The position numbers were made by a program, and so were the translations under genes. The notes beneath the pieces were generated by a model. That model was not told the DNA's origin, ran no database searches, and saw nothing but the letters and a program-made list of their open reading frames with translations. This document shows, in pieces, positions 48,760 to 61,707 of a stretch of 64,000 nucleotides of DNA (positions are counted from its first letter, which is position 1; each line of letters begins with the position of its first letter). The stretch lies in assembly GCA_029339505.1 (NCBI GenBank), contig JAQISU010000210.1:13469501-13533500 (forward strand), written 5' to 3'. This DNA is from Unio delphinus. Taxonomy: Eukaryota > Mollusca > Bivalvia > Unionida > Unionidae.

Positions 48760-49180
48760 ACACATTAAATTGTACTGCTGAAAGAAGCGTCAATCTTTAT
48801 ACCCCCTGACATCTGCAGTAACATGAACGGTGCCCTGGTGAAAGATCCGTGTTGAAAAGAGTACACGGTATTCATATTTTGTTTAAGCGGTAACTTGATT
48901 TTATCAATCGGTGCAGAGATAGCAGGAAAATCACTGACAATATCATCCTGTCTTTATTTAATCGTATCAATAGTTTTTTTAATAGCAGAAAGTTTCATTG
49001 GGACAGTCAACGGAGTACCAAAGAAATTATCCGCGGCCTCATCAATGTTTCCATAATTCCCACGAAGATTTCCAAAAGCGCCTACATGAACATCAAACTC
49101 AGATCGAAGTGTTGTCAGTTTATTGCCTGAGGTTTTATATTCATCTCGCAATATTCCTAGTTACCGTATGTGTTTTTATA
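48760..49180 (-). pseudogene. Fibre-like protein fragment (remnant B)
   Basis: The minus frame has AADNFFGTPLTVPMKLSAIK, matching the repeat module of the 43998-45329 protein. It is followed by decayed sequence. No complete frame remains. Confidence 0.7.
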
Positions 49181-49500
49181 TTCATCTCGCAATGTTGTTT
49201 GTTTACCGATTGTGGTTTTATCTTCTTCTCGGAACGAGTCTACATAGTTTTTTGTCAAAGCGTTACTGTCCAGTGTTGGATTGTCATGTATGCTTTTTTT
49301 TTCGAGTTTATGTTGAGCTCACCCTTCATTGTGTTGCCGGATTTGTTTTACTCGATCATTAATACTAACACATTCGAAAAAATAATCCTTTGTTTCATCA
49401 TACCAGTAGAATCAAAGAGTGCTAGAATTTTTCAGTTATTCCATTGCGTCAAACAAGAATATCATTCAAGGAAACATTACTCGTTTTCAGTTTCCTCTGT

Positions 49501-50123
49501 TTAACATTTTAGATATTCATCCTGGATAATTTTGTTTACATCCTGAGATATTCCCCGTGTTTTTTTTAGCCTCATGAGAGATCTCCCGTAAATAACAAAA
49601 TTATATTTTAAGATCTCCCTTAAAACGATTCCTCGTGTATTCGTGTACGGGTTTATAGGGTGGTTTAGTTGATGACGATATAGCACCAGAACATTAATTA
49701 CTTCCTGGCCGCATATCGGCGGGTTGTTCATTGTCTATATTGGTAACGTGGAATACCAGCGAGGGATTTTTAATTTGTGTGTATAACGCAGAAACTCTTT
49801 AGGTGGCGCTAACCCGGAGGAATCAAAATAAACAATTCCGCGAGCTTCAATCGCTCATGCAACCCAATGAGTTCCAGGTCCGGTGGTGTTATCGAGATTA
49901 AAATACCGGTTTCGGCGATGTTTGGTTCTTGTTGTAATTGATCGCGCATTAAAATTCCTCTGAAGTTTTTTTTTTGTATTGTTAATATTTTAGCAGCATG
50001 GATTAAATCAAAATTTGACAGTGGTTTTAGTAGACCGCGGTTGGCAACCTTAGACCTTTTCATCTCTACCTCGAATACGTAGTCTCTGCTAGTCTTAGAC
50101 CCAATCCTTTTACTGATCGCCAC
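49501..50123 (-). pseudogene. PRO: Adenain-like protease fragment (remnant B)
   Basis: The N-terminal piece (50123-49809) has LSNFDLIHAAKILTI and FRGILMRDQL. The C-terminal piece (49731-49501) has the catalytic-Cys region NNPPICGQEVINVLV. The His region is damaged, so it is inactive. Confidence 0.8.
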
Positions 50124-50500
50124 TTTTTAATATCCTTTCCCAGTCGCTTTCTTTAGTGCCATTTCATCAGTGGTTTAAACTGCTCCTAAAGTGGCGGCTT
50201 TCGCAACTACGAGGGCGGCGGCGGCAATGAATGCTGGTAATGCAATGAGAAGTGGAAATATACCATCTGAATTAATCATGTATTTGATCACAGCCGCACA
50301 GAAAGAGAGAGAGAGTAACCTGAATACCTTTCATTTTCGTTGTAGCATCGTTGAAATGCTTAATCTGACGTGCTGTTAGTGATAGTTTAATCTGACCACC
50401 AGACACCTGATTGAGTTTTAGTGTTATTTTAGTTCAAGTCTTTGTAGCTGAATCCGATTCCAACTTTTCAATCTGACCAGAAGTCATAATTAAAACTAAC
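50124..50500 (-). pseudogene. Minor protein fragment (remnant B)
   Basis: The minus strand retains the IFPLL and Ala-rich hydrophobic segment and ALKKATGKGY of the 43001-43528 protein, with in-frame stops. It directly precedes the protease fragment, as in Element 2. Confidence 0.7.
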
Positions 50501-50569
50501 GTGAATATATGACGTTTTATTTAATACTAGATTGATCTAATTGTCTACATGTTTTTGGAACACATTTAC

Positions 50570-51835
50570 ATGTAATCCACTGGTGCATCAACAACCTTCA
50601 TTCGTCCACCAGCACCTTCGAGTAACATCGATATGTCGCTGACTATGATGGCAATTGCTCTGCCTGGTTCAATAGAGACATACCATTGAAACGTAATAAA
50701 TCTCATATAAGTTGCTAAGATCGTATTGTGATATTTGCAGACATGTATCTACATCTGTATAACGTCCCATAAATGTCAGCAAGCGATGATATGCGCGTGC
50801 TATTTGGTTTCGGTCGTAATTAAGTAAAATATCTAATGATATTTCTTGTTGGCCGTTTATTTGTAATGAGACATCACAAACATCCAATTGGTCAAATATG
50901 ATATGGATACGTATTTGTTAAACCAATCGTGCGTTATTCTGTAACGCAACAAATATATGATGAGACGCAGAAACACCTTGTTGTGATGCCATAGGCAATT
51001 ATAAATATACCATTAACAGAACTCTCCATAATATCCGAAGTTGTTGTTAGAAATGTTATCAATGATTTACCACCTGTATCCAGAAAGGATAGTAGTTTTT
51101 GTTATGTGGTGATTGATGGAACCATAAGTGGCATCCATAATGATATTTTTGTTAGAAATTCTTTACCAATCATTTCGCCAGATAGAATCATTGTCACTAC
51201 TTTATCGCTGAGATAAAACTGTTTGTTTAGCTCCAAACATTACTCTTCTCGTTCCTTTCAAAATATTTTTACTCGTTACAAATCCTAATTTGCAATTGTC
51301 ATTAGTGTTAATAATCATATTCTCGCCATCAATACAGCATCATTAGCATTGTTTCTTGGTGGTCTTATAATATATTGATTACGATAAGCGTGATCAGTAA
51401 TATCCTTAGCAAACATCATAGATGGACCAGCAGATATTGTATAATCATCAGAATATCTTGCTAAACTAACTAGTGTTGTGGCAACATGAACATCATGCTC
51501 ATTTGATTCAATCTTTCTTCCATAAGTCAAATATCTCGCGCTACTAAATAAGTCCATCATACTATTATTGACGAAACAAACTCGCGCATTTGCGTCATAT
51601 GGTGTTTTAGCTGCAACATATGCTACTAGTTTTCCTTCTACTTTAATAAATGCTTCAGCGGATAGAAAGTATTTACTCGTATCTTGAACTTGACGTTCGA
51701 TTTTTTTCTGGAATCTGGAATCATTTTTGAGCAACAGGGTATCTATATCAAATGGTGTGTCGGGTGAAGATTTAAATATTTTATTATATATTTCTCGATG
51801 TAAATCTTGATCTCGATCATTTTTACAGGGAACTT
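50570..51835 (-). pseudogene. MCP: Major capsid protein (remnant B)
   Basis: Pieces match the Element 2 MCP in order: ERQVQDTSKYFLSAEAFIKV and FVNNSMMDLFSSARYL (51734-51315), ... SLQINGQQE and RAYHRLLTFMGRY (50887-50669), and the C-terminal MLLEGAGGRM region. It keeps 12 residues (YGRKIESNEHDV region) absent in Element 2. Frameshifts throughout. Confidence 0.85.
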
Positions 51836-51955
51836 CAAGCTATTATGTTTGGATTAATATTTGTCTGAGTATGAGACCACTGATTTCTCAACGCTGCTAG
51901 TTTTTGATCCGCCGCTTGATTTATTATTCTTCTGACATTCGCGGGCATAATCTCC

Positions 51956-52180
51956 CTAGATAGAAATGTTTACTGGTGCTGGTTTTCGTCGTCGAATCAG
52001 GGTGGTTAGTCTTTCCTTAGTTGTAGAAAACGCTTTACCAGCTACATCGCCAACAGCACTAATAACTTTATCACGAATAACATCAATACTTTTCATCGAT
52101 AATTGCTTTGTGATTGGCGCTATTTTTTTTTTGGGAGCCATTCTTGCGAATAATCCTTGAAGAACATCACCGAGACCATC
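51956..52180 (-). pseudogene. pX/pVI-like protein fragment (remnant B)
   Basis: APITKQLSMKSIDVIRDKVI and VGDVAGKAFSTTKERLTTL match the 40992-41477 protein closely. Confidence 0.75.
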
Positions 52181-52249
52181 TCCATAATATACTTTATAAA
52201 CAGACTACGTAGGTCATGGTTAAGTTATCATGATTGTAATGTATGATCA

Positions 52250-52910
52250 TCTTATCTAATTATGTTTTATCTAGTCGCACGATTAATGGCACGGAAAAAT
52301 CGCTGTGATAATCATCAACAAGTTCATCAATAAACCCTCGATATACACTGATATCCATGATACCTGCCTGAAATAATCGTCTACAGATATCAGAGTTTTC
52401 ATTAATTGTTTCCGGTGAGTTATTTCCAGCTCGTTTACCCTATATGAGAATTTCTAAACGTGCTAGAAAATTATTAGGACAGGCAACAATACCACTCCCG
52501 CGAGTTCCACTTGGAGTTCCATAACCACTTGCGATTTTTTATTGCGTATAGTGGATTCATGGAGGGGGTGGGGGAACATTCAACTGATTCTAAATTTTCA
52601 GTATCACTACCATCATCTGTTATACCATTTCCGTTTGTTGCAACGACGAAGAAAGTTGATAAGAAGGATCTTGCAGTTGTTTCTGTCTCCTTGGTTTTTT
52701 TCGTCCTTCTCTTACCTGTTGTTTAGTTTTATTCTATTCTTGTTTATTGTTTCGTTCATCTCTCTGTTTCTGTTACATTTCATCATGAATATCAACCCAA
52801 TCTAAAAATCTATCAGAAGTAAAATCGTTTTCATTGTCTATATAATTATCACTTTTGATTGTTTTATACACCCAATCAATCCGTGTTTTAAGATCTACAC
52901 CTTTAACATA
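52250..52910 (-). pseudogene. Fragment of the 39893-type protein (remnant B)
   Basis: The minus strand keeps the EVINEAADICRRLF-type C-terminal block and a WVYKT segment matching DEWVNWLYKT. Other parts are lost. Confidence 0.65.
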
Positions 52911-53100
52911 TTTGGATTCACCCAAATCACATGTATAGTTTATTTTATGAAATTTGAATGTGCTGGATTCATCCTTAATGTCACGTTAGTTTGGTTTATG
53001 AAATGGGAATGGGTTGGATTCACCCAAATGACACGTATAGTTTGGTTTATGACATGTGTAGTATGAATAAGCTGGATTCACCCAAATGACATGTATAGTG
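52908..53100 (+). repeat. Tandem repeat, about 60-bp unit
   Basis: Three to four degenerate copies of GGATTCACCCAAATGACATG with TATAGTTTGGTTTATGA. It lies at the right edge of remnant B. Confidence 0.7.
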
Positions 53101-53879
53101 CAGGTCTGAGTAGTAATTTTCCAAAGTCTCTCTTACCCATACCAACCACCTTTTCATTGTCACTGACACATAAACACAAATGTGTTATTTACAACGCTCT
53201 AGTGTTACCAGAAAAGTAGATCTGCATATTGAAATCAGTCTTACGCCACGACATATTTTGAAGCCAATATAACGCACTTAAATAAAAGGGAATACTTTTT
53301 GTACTTTGCTGACTATTCCTGTTGTGATTTTCAAAAGGACGTTGTCACGAAGTTTCGTATGCTATTTCTACCTCGTGGTTCTTAAAGGCTATTTCCAAAC
53401 ATCATTATCTGGACATAAACAAAATCATGACCTATCCATTCAGAGTATAGTACCTGACAAAAAGTAACCATTGGTCAATTGTCAGATTAGATCGTAAATT
53501 TAATCACCATTTACACTCGGCATTTACTGGTCAGTCCGTCATGCAACGCTCTAAAGACATAATATAAGCTAAAGTTACTCATACTCGGGCAGCTACAAAC
53601 AGTCGACTCTATTAGTTTATGTTTAATAGTTTATCTTAATTCCAATTAGGTATTTAGGTATTGATGCATAAGGTTGGAGTTCTAACTTTGGGAATACTCT
53701 TTAGGCCGATGTCCATGTTACCCTTGTTCAACGAGTTTTCTTGTGAATCTATTCTTTAAAAAATATTACAATGGATTGCAACATACAATCTTTGAAACGC
53801 ATCTACCAGATATGATGACAAAAGCTTCATTGCAGCAGTTGACCTTTTGTTTGATTATTTGTTCTTCCCTTCTTTTTAT

Positions 53880-54500
53880 CATATTTTAATAATTATACAT
53901 ATGCCTTTTCAACGTGATCACTGAATACTTTCCTATAAACATTTGCTTTTCAAGGTCGAACACTGTACAAACATTAATTTCATGTAAGTAGTTGCCTTTT
54001 TAAAATATTGGTCACTGTACAAGCATTAATTTCATGTAAGTATTTGCCTTTTTAATGCTGATCACTGTACAGGCTCTACTTCCATATATATATTATGTAG
54101 TTATTAACATGAAAATAGGTTGATTTGACCATGTCATAAGCCCATATTCCCTCCTTTCTCAGCATTGTGTTTTAATAAAGCAAACATATTATATTGCACT
54201 AGCACATACTTACCATATACTTGCTTCAAATTTACGCAATCTGTCTTAAATTAAGTTTGAGAACTGAAAATTAAAATAAATTCCTTTGAAACGAATAAAC
54301 AATATGTGTGGCTAAGATTTAATGTAAAACAGCTGTTGTTACTGTTGTTATGCACGTACTCATTTTAGTGTATGAACGTGTCAAGTAATTATTGTATGAT
54401 CATATCAACCTGTGTGTAGTGGTACATTAAACACCATAATGAAGGTCGGTAGGTAAGGATTAATTAGTTAAATACTTGGAATGCCTACGCAGAGGTTCAA
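53880..54500. repeat. Dispersed repeat, copy 2
   Basis: Matches blocks of 18400-19400 in order. The start has two or three copies of a roughly 50-bp unit (TGATCACTGTACAAGCATTA with TTTCATGTAAGTATTTGCC). Confidence 0.5.
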
Positions 54501-55545
54501 GGATGGCTAATCGTTTAATATTGAGCTTTCAAGTGAAGGTAGTTGGTATTATTAACTACCTCTATTGAAGTAAAATGTGTTTGAAAGGCCACAACTGGCG
54601 AATTATGTTACAAGCTACATAATCAGATGTTTGAGACAGTACGTTAGAAACCGCATGATTAAGATTATCTTTAAGCGATGAAAATAATGACTTAAACAAT
54701 GAATGCAATGAACTAATTTTACAGCATTTTTAGATGTATTTCTCTACGTACATATCTACTTTTTCATGTAAACCACAAGATCTCACATGTACTATCTTAT
54801 TTACAGTATTAATGTGTAGTATTGTGATGGTAATACTATGTTGCTGATAAATATACAAACATATTGGCCTAGTCGTACCAAATACTTATTAAAACGGTAC
54901 AAATAACAGTCCAGCTTGTCCCAGCATTACAATGTTAGTGTTAGGAATGTACTGTCTGATACCAGCTTATTGTAAGTTGATGGTACATCAGGATACGTGT
55001 CTGAGGCATGATGCCCCAGTGATACAGATTGATATAAGCTCGCGCACTGTGAACGTTGCAGCGATATGACTGGTAAAAATAGGTTAAAATTTCATATCAC
55101 AGACACTGTATATACACTACTATTTACTATCCAAATATATTGTCCTCCAATTAAAACACAAATAGAATGTTTATTCCTTACTTGCCGCTATTTAATATTG
55201 ATTTAAAATTCAAGCCATGTCTAGATGAAAGTTAAGATTGAATTTATATTGAATCGTATGTCGTTTGAAGCTTTACCAACCATTTGAACACTGCATTTGA
55301 AAAGCGTGTCTCTATGACATGAATATGCAAACCAGGATATGTCACATAATCTTCTGTTCACTGTGTACTTGGTGTCTTTTGGGTTTTCACTTGTACATTA
55401 TCTTCGAAATTCTGATTTTTAAAAATCTCATTCAATTTCTAGCAAAAGTACAAAAATAAATGAAGCAGCATTAGAAGTATAAATCGTGAACACTATTAAA
55501 GGTTGAATTTTTCTTATATTACAATATATAATTCTGTACACAATT

Positions 55546-55546
<1 letters not shown>

Positions 55547-55613
<67 letters not shown>
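55547..55613. repeat. (AAT)n microsatellite
   Basis: AAT trinucleotide run with a short interruption. Confidence 0.95.
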
Positions 55614-58600
55614 TAAATTGTAATAATAATATACTTTCCACATCGAACAAACATTAATATTACATCAACAATCAATGGGTCGTAGGTTTGAATGCGACCC
55701 AGAACAAGACCCACTCACATAATAGTGTATATCTAAGAAAGAATGGTTACTCCCAGATCCTCAGAACTAATTAGTCCTTACAATTAAACAAAATCAATAC
55801 ACAAACTAATAACACAATTTAACCACGAGAAGACCATTTGTGATATAACATTATTATTATTGTTGTAAACAGCAACATTCAGTAAACAAGGAAACAAGCC
55901 ACATATTCTACAATAGTTTTGTCTTGGCTGAGGTCAGAATATATATATATATCCTTTGATTTAGACTTTACACTATTGTACACCCACGCACATACACACA
56001 TAGCTGTTAATAAAGCAGGTTTCTTATTTGAAGGTAAGGGTGGACCTATTACGATTTGCAAACACCCTCCGACTAAAACCACCCTCTCGCAATAATCGCT
56101 CGTAAGCTAGGGATAGTTATGACAAGAGGTTGGGTTAACAACAAATAATATAACATAAATAAATAAACATTTTATTTTACCTTGCTCGCTCTCACTTTTA
56201 ATAACCTCTTTTCGGGCTACCTATTGTTATGCCTGCTGTAACCCTCGATTTTTTGGTAATCTGGTGTGCATGTACTCTGGATAATCTGGTGAGAAAACAC
56301 ACCATGAACTGGAATTGGCAGGAATCGTCGAATGGTATTAATACTAAATAGTCTTATCGGTGGTCACTACCAACAATTTGACTATCTTGCCTGTCAATAA
56401 TCGTCTCAGTCCAGCCTTTTCTTGTCGATCACATCTGCTTAGTTCATTCTTTTCTTGACATATAAATGGTAGGAAATGATTGCAAAGTTATTCCTTCTCT
56501 TGTTGTATTGCTACAATCTCCAACAATACCCCTTGTTACCGTTTTCTTTCACACACGCCTCTACTTCTTGAACTCAACTACAATGAAAATTGGAAAGCTG
56601 TATGTTATAACAATACTGCGTCACTTCTGCTTAGCCTTATGGACATTATCGAGCGCGAATTCAGTTTTGTCTCCAAGATAAAAAAAGTCCATGTTCTGTA
56701 GTCATTGTTTTCATTAATGATGAGGTATGTTACATAATACCTATACAAATCTCTTCGTGAAGGTTAAATATGTAATATAAACGAACGTCGTGTAAGTGCA
56801 CTAGTAGACCTTTAAGGCAGGGTTCGTTACAATGGTAATATAATAGTATAATGTGTAACCTATAAAGTATAATAATATTGATTCACAATGATAATATATA
56901 ACAAAACAATATTTACAATACTAAGTCAACACATAATGCCTAAGAATAAATACAATGTCCGTATAAATATGTGTATTTTGTTATGAATTTTTAACTAAGT
57001 TTAATGATGATAGCTGTTTTGAATCAACACTAAGTTTGCTTGACAGGTGATATCAGCAAACACTACGTTTGTCAATACAATAGGATAAACTCCCAAGATT
57101 TCGTAAATTTGTTTTGATCCAACATGTTTGACACTGTTTCTAAATTCAGTCGTGATGTTGTTACATTTGCACTGTGATACATTCACTCAGTTCATATTAA
57201 TTAGGATGGTTTTAATCATTCTGTTTAGCTGTACGGCACAGGTGTCTTTTTTCCAGAATAGGATTTACTTTGTAATCGACTTTACTATAAAATTCTATAA
57301 ACATCGACTTCATTTCTTTTATTCTGATAACTCCAGCAAAATGCAAGTTTCATGCATGTATTTGGTTGTTGTAATTATAGTTTGTTGTCGTAACGTGTAA
57401 ACATAAACATAGTAGGAATCATTCATTTAGTGTTTGTATACTTGATATTCGTCCTCAAATGATATATGAATGTTATTGTTCTGTCATGTAATACGGCATT
57501 TATTTTCTTTCACATGATGCAATATTGGCGTTTCACCCACACATATAAATTTATTTGTATATGGTTTCAGTTGCTGCACATTGAGTTTGGCCTATTAAGC
57601 TAATTTGGTCTGGTTTATGTGAACATAATAATTGTGCATTTGCATTCTTGAACCAAGCAATAAAAGTGGTTAATAAAGACTCAGTTTGGAGCAGTTATAA
57701 AACTAGATGAAAATGAGATCGTAAGAGGTCATTAGATAAAGAATACATGTTTGAAGAACGTTCCCTATTTTATATTATGACTTTATACTAAAGCGAATTC
57801 GTTTTATTATTGTATGAAATATCTTAGTTTGAAACCGTTTAGGTCTAGGACGCTTTTATTTAGAATATAATTAAAATGACGCACAGCCCTCGCTCACGGC
57901 GAATTGATTTTGACTCACGGAGGAACTGGCCTGGACGGGAGCGGTAACGAACTTTGGCTTAAAACAAACTGGCGATTCTCAGCAAAACATATATTGTTTA
58001 ATGCCTTGTAACGTATTTCTATGACTAATTTAATGCAGTAGACAGGGCTGCGCTCAACATGTTGAATCACTCTTCTAGCACACGTTGCACATTTCGTGTT
58101 CTTTTTCGAAAAGAGCATACAACAATAATGGGAATAACTCGTACGTCCTTACTGAGAACTGGACTAACACAAAGATATATGCATTACGTTACATCTCCTT
58201 TCTTAAAATATATATTCTCCATTATGTTGTTGCTGGCAGATACTGTTAATATATAATTCCTTTGTTATTATGGGAGCACTTTCTTTCAAGAGTTCTAAAT
58301 TTACTACCAATAAAATCTGACTAGAAGTATGAGCTTTGTTCATACAGAATCAAACAGGATACAAATGAAATTGTTATTTGATATCGGAACGGTCAGCATT
58401 CCTATGTACCACTCGCAAACGAGTTACTAAAATGGAGTATTTAAAGTTCTGACTGTCTTAAATCAATTTTATATTCACTCTTATTTACAACTCTGCATCA
58501 CTGTCTTAGGAATTAAAATACATTCATATTTAAGTGATACAGTCTTTCAAATACATGTGTTTCATAACACTTCTATCTCAAGATGTCTGTTAGTTGTCTG

Positions 58601-58711
58601 GAGATCCGCCATTATTTTAGAACGGTTGCTATTCACTCATATTTAGTCTAGCCTTGGTCCTGGACGTAATCTTGGCGCCACTAATAGAGTTTTAAATTTC
58701 TTGTGGTACAT

Positions 58712-59985
58712 TCATTTATGTTTATGTTTTGCATGCATCAGATTTTCTGGTGTTTGCTGAAAATTTGTAGATCGATACACACTACCATCTTTTGTCCGAA
58801 TCGTGGAATAGCAAACATCAACTTTCCCCTCTACGTATGCCTTTCGCCATGTACCATGTTTATCACTGGATTTGATCCTAACATCATCTCCAGTGTGTAA
58901 TGGTTGCAACACCTTTGCACTCCAATTGCAGTATTTTTCATGTTTCCCTGTGTTTACCAACACCTTAGATATGGCATTTTCCTGTGACTGTGTCCATGGC
59001 ATGATAACTCTTGGTGACATTGGCAATAAAGTTATTGTACGCGTATCGAACATGTGTTGTGTTGGTGAGAACTGAAATCCAGAAATCCAGTAGCGTGAGA
59101 TAAGGATCTGACTGCACCGCTTTCCTCATTACTCTCTTCACTGTCTTCTCCGCAGTAAACACTCTTCCATTTGATTGAGGGTATCCTGGTGAGCCAGGTT
59201 TGTGTTTGAACTGGTAAGTAGGTGCAAATTCTGAAAAAGTCTTTTTCCTGAGAATCATCGTCCTTTGTCTGATACAAGATCGTCTGGCATTCCATACCTG
59301 GTCACGCGAGCTTTCACATTTATGATAATATGGCAGTATTAGTGTACAGTCCATAAACTTCAACAAACTTGGGATAATAGTCTACGGTGACCATATATAC
59401 CTTGCTTTCAAATTCACAAATGTTACTCTGCAGCCGCTTTATTGGAGATTATTTCAAGTGGTTTGTGGTCACTTTCTATGACTATTCTTCTCCCGTAGAC
59501 GTAGGTCTCAAACCTGTCCAATCTAAAAACTATTACAAATAGCTCTTTCTCGTGGTGTTTATAATTTACCACAGTCACTGTGAGTGCACTCGAGACATTG
59601 GCAACTGGGTGCCCCTTTTGAAGCAAACAAGCACCAAGCCAAGTTTCCGATGCATCATATTGAGATATAGTGTCCTTCTCATGGTCAAAGCACCTTGACA
59701 CTGGTGCTTATGTCAATAGTTATCTAAGTTCTTGAAGCAAATTGTCAAGAATTTTATCCCAATAACTATATACATCCTTCCTGATCAACTTTCTCAATTA
59801 CTCTGTCACTTCTGATAGCTTTGCAGCAAACGTCTACACATAATTCACCATACCTAACGGCCGCAGCAAGGCCTGCATATCTGACGGTGTCGGCATTTCT
59901 TTGATTGTCTCTACCTTTGCACTGTCAAGTTTCACTTTTCTGCGTAGATTTCATGCCCATGAATGTGACTTCCTTCTGCCTCAAT
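58712..59985 (-). mobile_element. Ty3/Gypsy retrotransposon remnant
   Basis: The minus strand keeps an end-of-RT segment (near 59960-59830, ending LRPLGMVNYV), an RNase H region (59701-59423: QYDASETWLGACLLQKGHP, RRIVIESDHKPLEII) and integrase pieces (59366-58965: HKPGSPGYPQSNGRV, YNNFIANVTKSYHAM). A C-terminal tail (59053-58712) follows. Stops and frameshifts are frequent; no LTR was recognised. Confidence 0.88.
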
Positions 59986-60275
59986 TTCACGTTATCTTTG
60001 TTCAATTTGTCATTCATTTTGCGACATCTCTCATTCGTGATCCTCTTTGGCCTCAGCATCATCTTCACCACTTCCCCACACTAGCATATCATCATGAACT
60101 GCTTTCGCACCTTGAATCGTTCCCACCCCTTTATCAATTCAATAAAACCTTACTGTTTACTGGACTAATAAGTGAACCTATGCATTATGTTACACATGTG
60201 ACCGCTGCCATCAAACAGCGATGTTGTTGTTGAAGGTGTTGTTCAAATTATATGAGATAAAACAAGCTATGATGG
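59986..60275. other. Short non-coding spacer before Element 3
   Basis: No gene or repeat recognised. Confidence 0.5.
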
Positions 60276-60469
60276 AGCAGCATAGAGGGTGAATCCTACA
60301 ACATTTTTAGTATATTTTTGATTATACCCTCCAAATAACACTAGACCCTTCTCGCGAATAACTAGAAAAAAAATGACAGTGATTGTTGTCTGAAAACATG
60401 GGATTCGCAGTGATATTGTATTCGCGTTTTCGTTGATGAATCATAAAATGTCGCAACCTCTCTGCTGCT
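60276..60469 (+). repeat. Element 3 terminus with fold-back
   Basis: The outer AGCAGCATAGAGGGTG (60276-60291) is repeated inverted at 60454-60469 with two mismatches. The 160 bp between differ from Element 2 almost completely, yet the arrangement is the same. An AACT-TTC-AGTT hairpin and GGGTTAAC follow, paralleling Element 2. Confidence 0.8.
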
Positions 60470-60487
60470 TGAACTTTCAGTTATGGG

Positions 60488-61153
60488 TTAACCGAATATT
60501 TTATCAAGTCCGATACGATATCGTGTCCTAGGGTCTGCTAAATTTATTGTCACAAATCCGTGTGGTTTTGACTGAGCGTGACTAAAGAAATTTCTAAATT
60601 GATTATGATTCATATCACCGCTGCACCAGGTCTGATGAATATTTCGTAGCGTATGAGTATCAACGCCGTTAAATACACACAACACATTGCAATTATCTCT
60701 GATCACTTTTGGTATTTGTGTGTACCGTTGAGTGACATAGATCACATCAGTGTTTTTATGCCTGCCTCGGGAAAATATTCTAGCAGGATTTTTTTGATTA
60801 TCTAACATGATATCATCTTATACCACTAAATTGTTAATACTTCCATCGATGTCTTCCACGGAAGGGGCTTCCTCTATATCAGTAATAAACTCAATAAAAT
60901 CTTCATCGATTTGAAATTCTTTTGCTTTCTCGTTAAAATCCTTTAGCACTTCATAGCATCGCTGATCGTCTACACTCGGGGCTATTAAATACAATATGTT
61001 CCATTTCATCCATCTCGTTATCAAATTAAGTAGCAGTTGTGTCTTTCCGCTTCCAGATGGTCCGATTATAATCATTCTAATTGAATTCGGCAACATTTCA
61101 TGATGTTTAATAGGTTCCCGTCGTCGGGTAGCTGAATAATCAATTATATTCAT
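60488..61153 (-). pseudogene. ATP: Packaging ATPase (Element 3), one nonsense codon
   Basis: The 222-codon frame from the ATG at 61153 (MNIIDYSATRRREP) is broken only by TAA at 60815-60817, replacing the Tyr in the Walker B region (NLVV then stop then DD). Walker A GPSGSGKTQLLL is intact. Otherwise it is very close to the Element 2 protein. Confidence 0.93.
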
Positions 61154-61170
61154 GCCGTTATATATAAATT

Positions 61171-61700
61171 ATGGATCTATATTGTGTGAAGTGTAAAAAA
61201 CGTACTGGCACAGATGACTTGACGACGATTACAACTAAAAATAACCGATCAGCGCTTTCTGGTAAATGCGTACAATGTAGTACAAAGAAATTTAGATTTG
61301 TTTCTAAACCCAAGGAACTCAAGGAACCTTTAAAAAAGAAAGAGGAGGTGATATCGCAGCCAAGCTAACTAAACTCCCTGGAACCCCATGGGCAAAATAC
61401 CCTGGAGAAAAGCACCTTCCAGGATATAGCTACTGTGAACCGGGAACAAGACTTGATATCAGACTCAATGATCAAAATCAGCCCCGACCCGGTGAGGAAC
61501 CAATAAACGCTATTGATAAGGCCTGTCACCTTCATGATGTATCTTATAAAAGCAGTAATCTGCAGCACAGGCATCTAGCAGATGTGAAATTAATTCATGC
61601 GTTAAATGCTGTTTCTGATAAATCTTTCAAAGAAAAATTGGCTTCCTTTTTGATAAAATCGGCTATGAAAAGTAAATTGATGTTAGGTGCTGATAATTAA
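61171..61700 (+). pseudogene. Zinc-ribbon plus PLA2 protein (Element 3), frameshifted
   Basis: The zinc ribbon (CVKC, CVQC) is in the first frame, which ends at 61368. The PLA2 part continues in another frame to the stop at 61698-61700. The break is in an A-rich stretch near 61330-61345. The calcium-loop region reads YSYCEPGTRLD, with Glu for the Gly present in Element 2. The catalytic HD (KACHLHDVSY) remains. Confidence 0.85.
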
Positions 61701-61707
61701 TAACAAC

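Larger units (their letters stand above)
48750..52910 (-). mobile_element. Remnant B: decayed late-gene block of the Element 2 family
   Basis: The minus strand carries, in the Element 2 order, the 39893-type gene, pX-like gene, MCP, minor protein, protease and fibre-like gene, all broken. No termini were found. Orientation is opposite to Element 2, and the block cannot be joined to remnant A as one simple inverted element because the gene order does not fit. Confidence 0.85.
53101..58711. other. Host intergenic DNA, no gene seen
   Basis: AT-rich sequence with the second dispersed-repeat copy (53880-54500), an (AAT)n run and a possible SINE fragment near 55660-55720 (a GGTTTGAATGCGACC B-box-like motif). 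No credible coding frame. Confidence 0.6.

Noticed and set aside
48998..49504. 168-codon plus-strand frame
   Set aside because: It is a shadow over the decayed fibre-like fragment, with no start context or family.
55660..55720. GGTTTGAATGCGACC as a tRNA-derived SINE
   Set aside because: It could be a SINE fragment next to the AAT run, but only one motif supports it.
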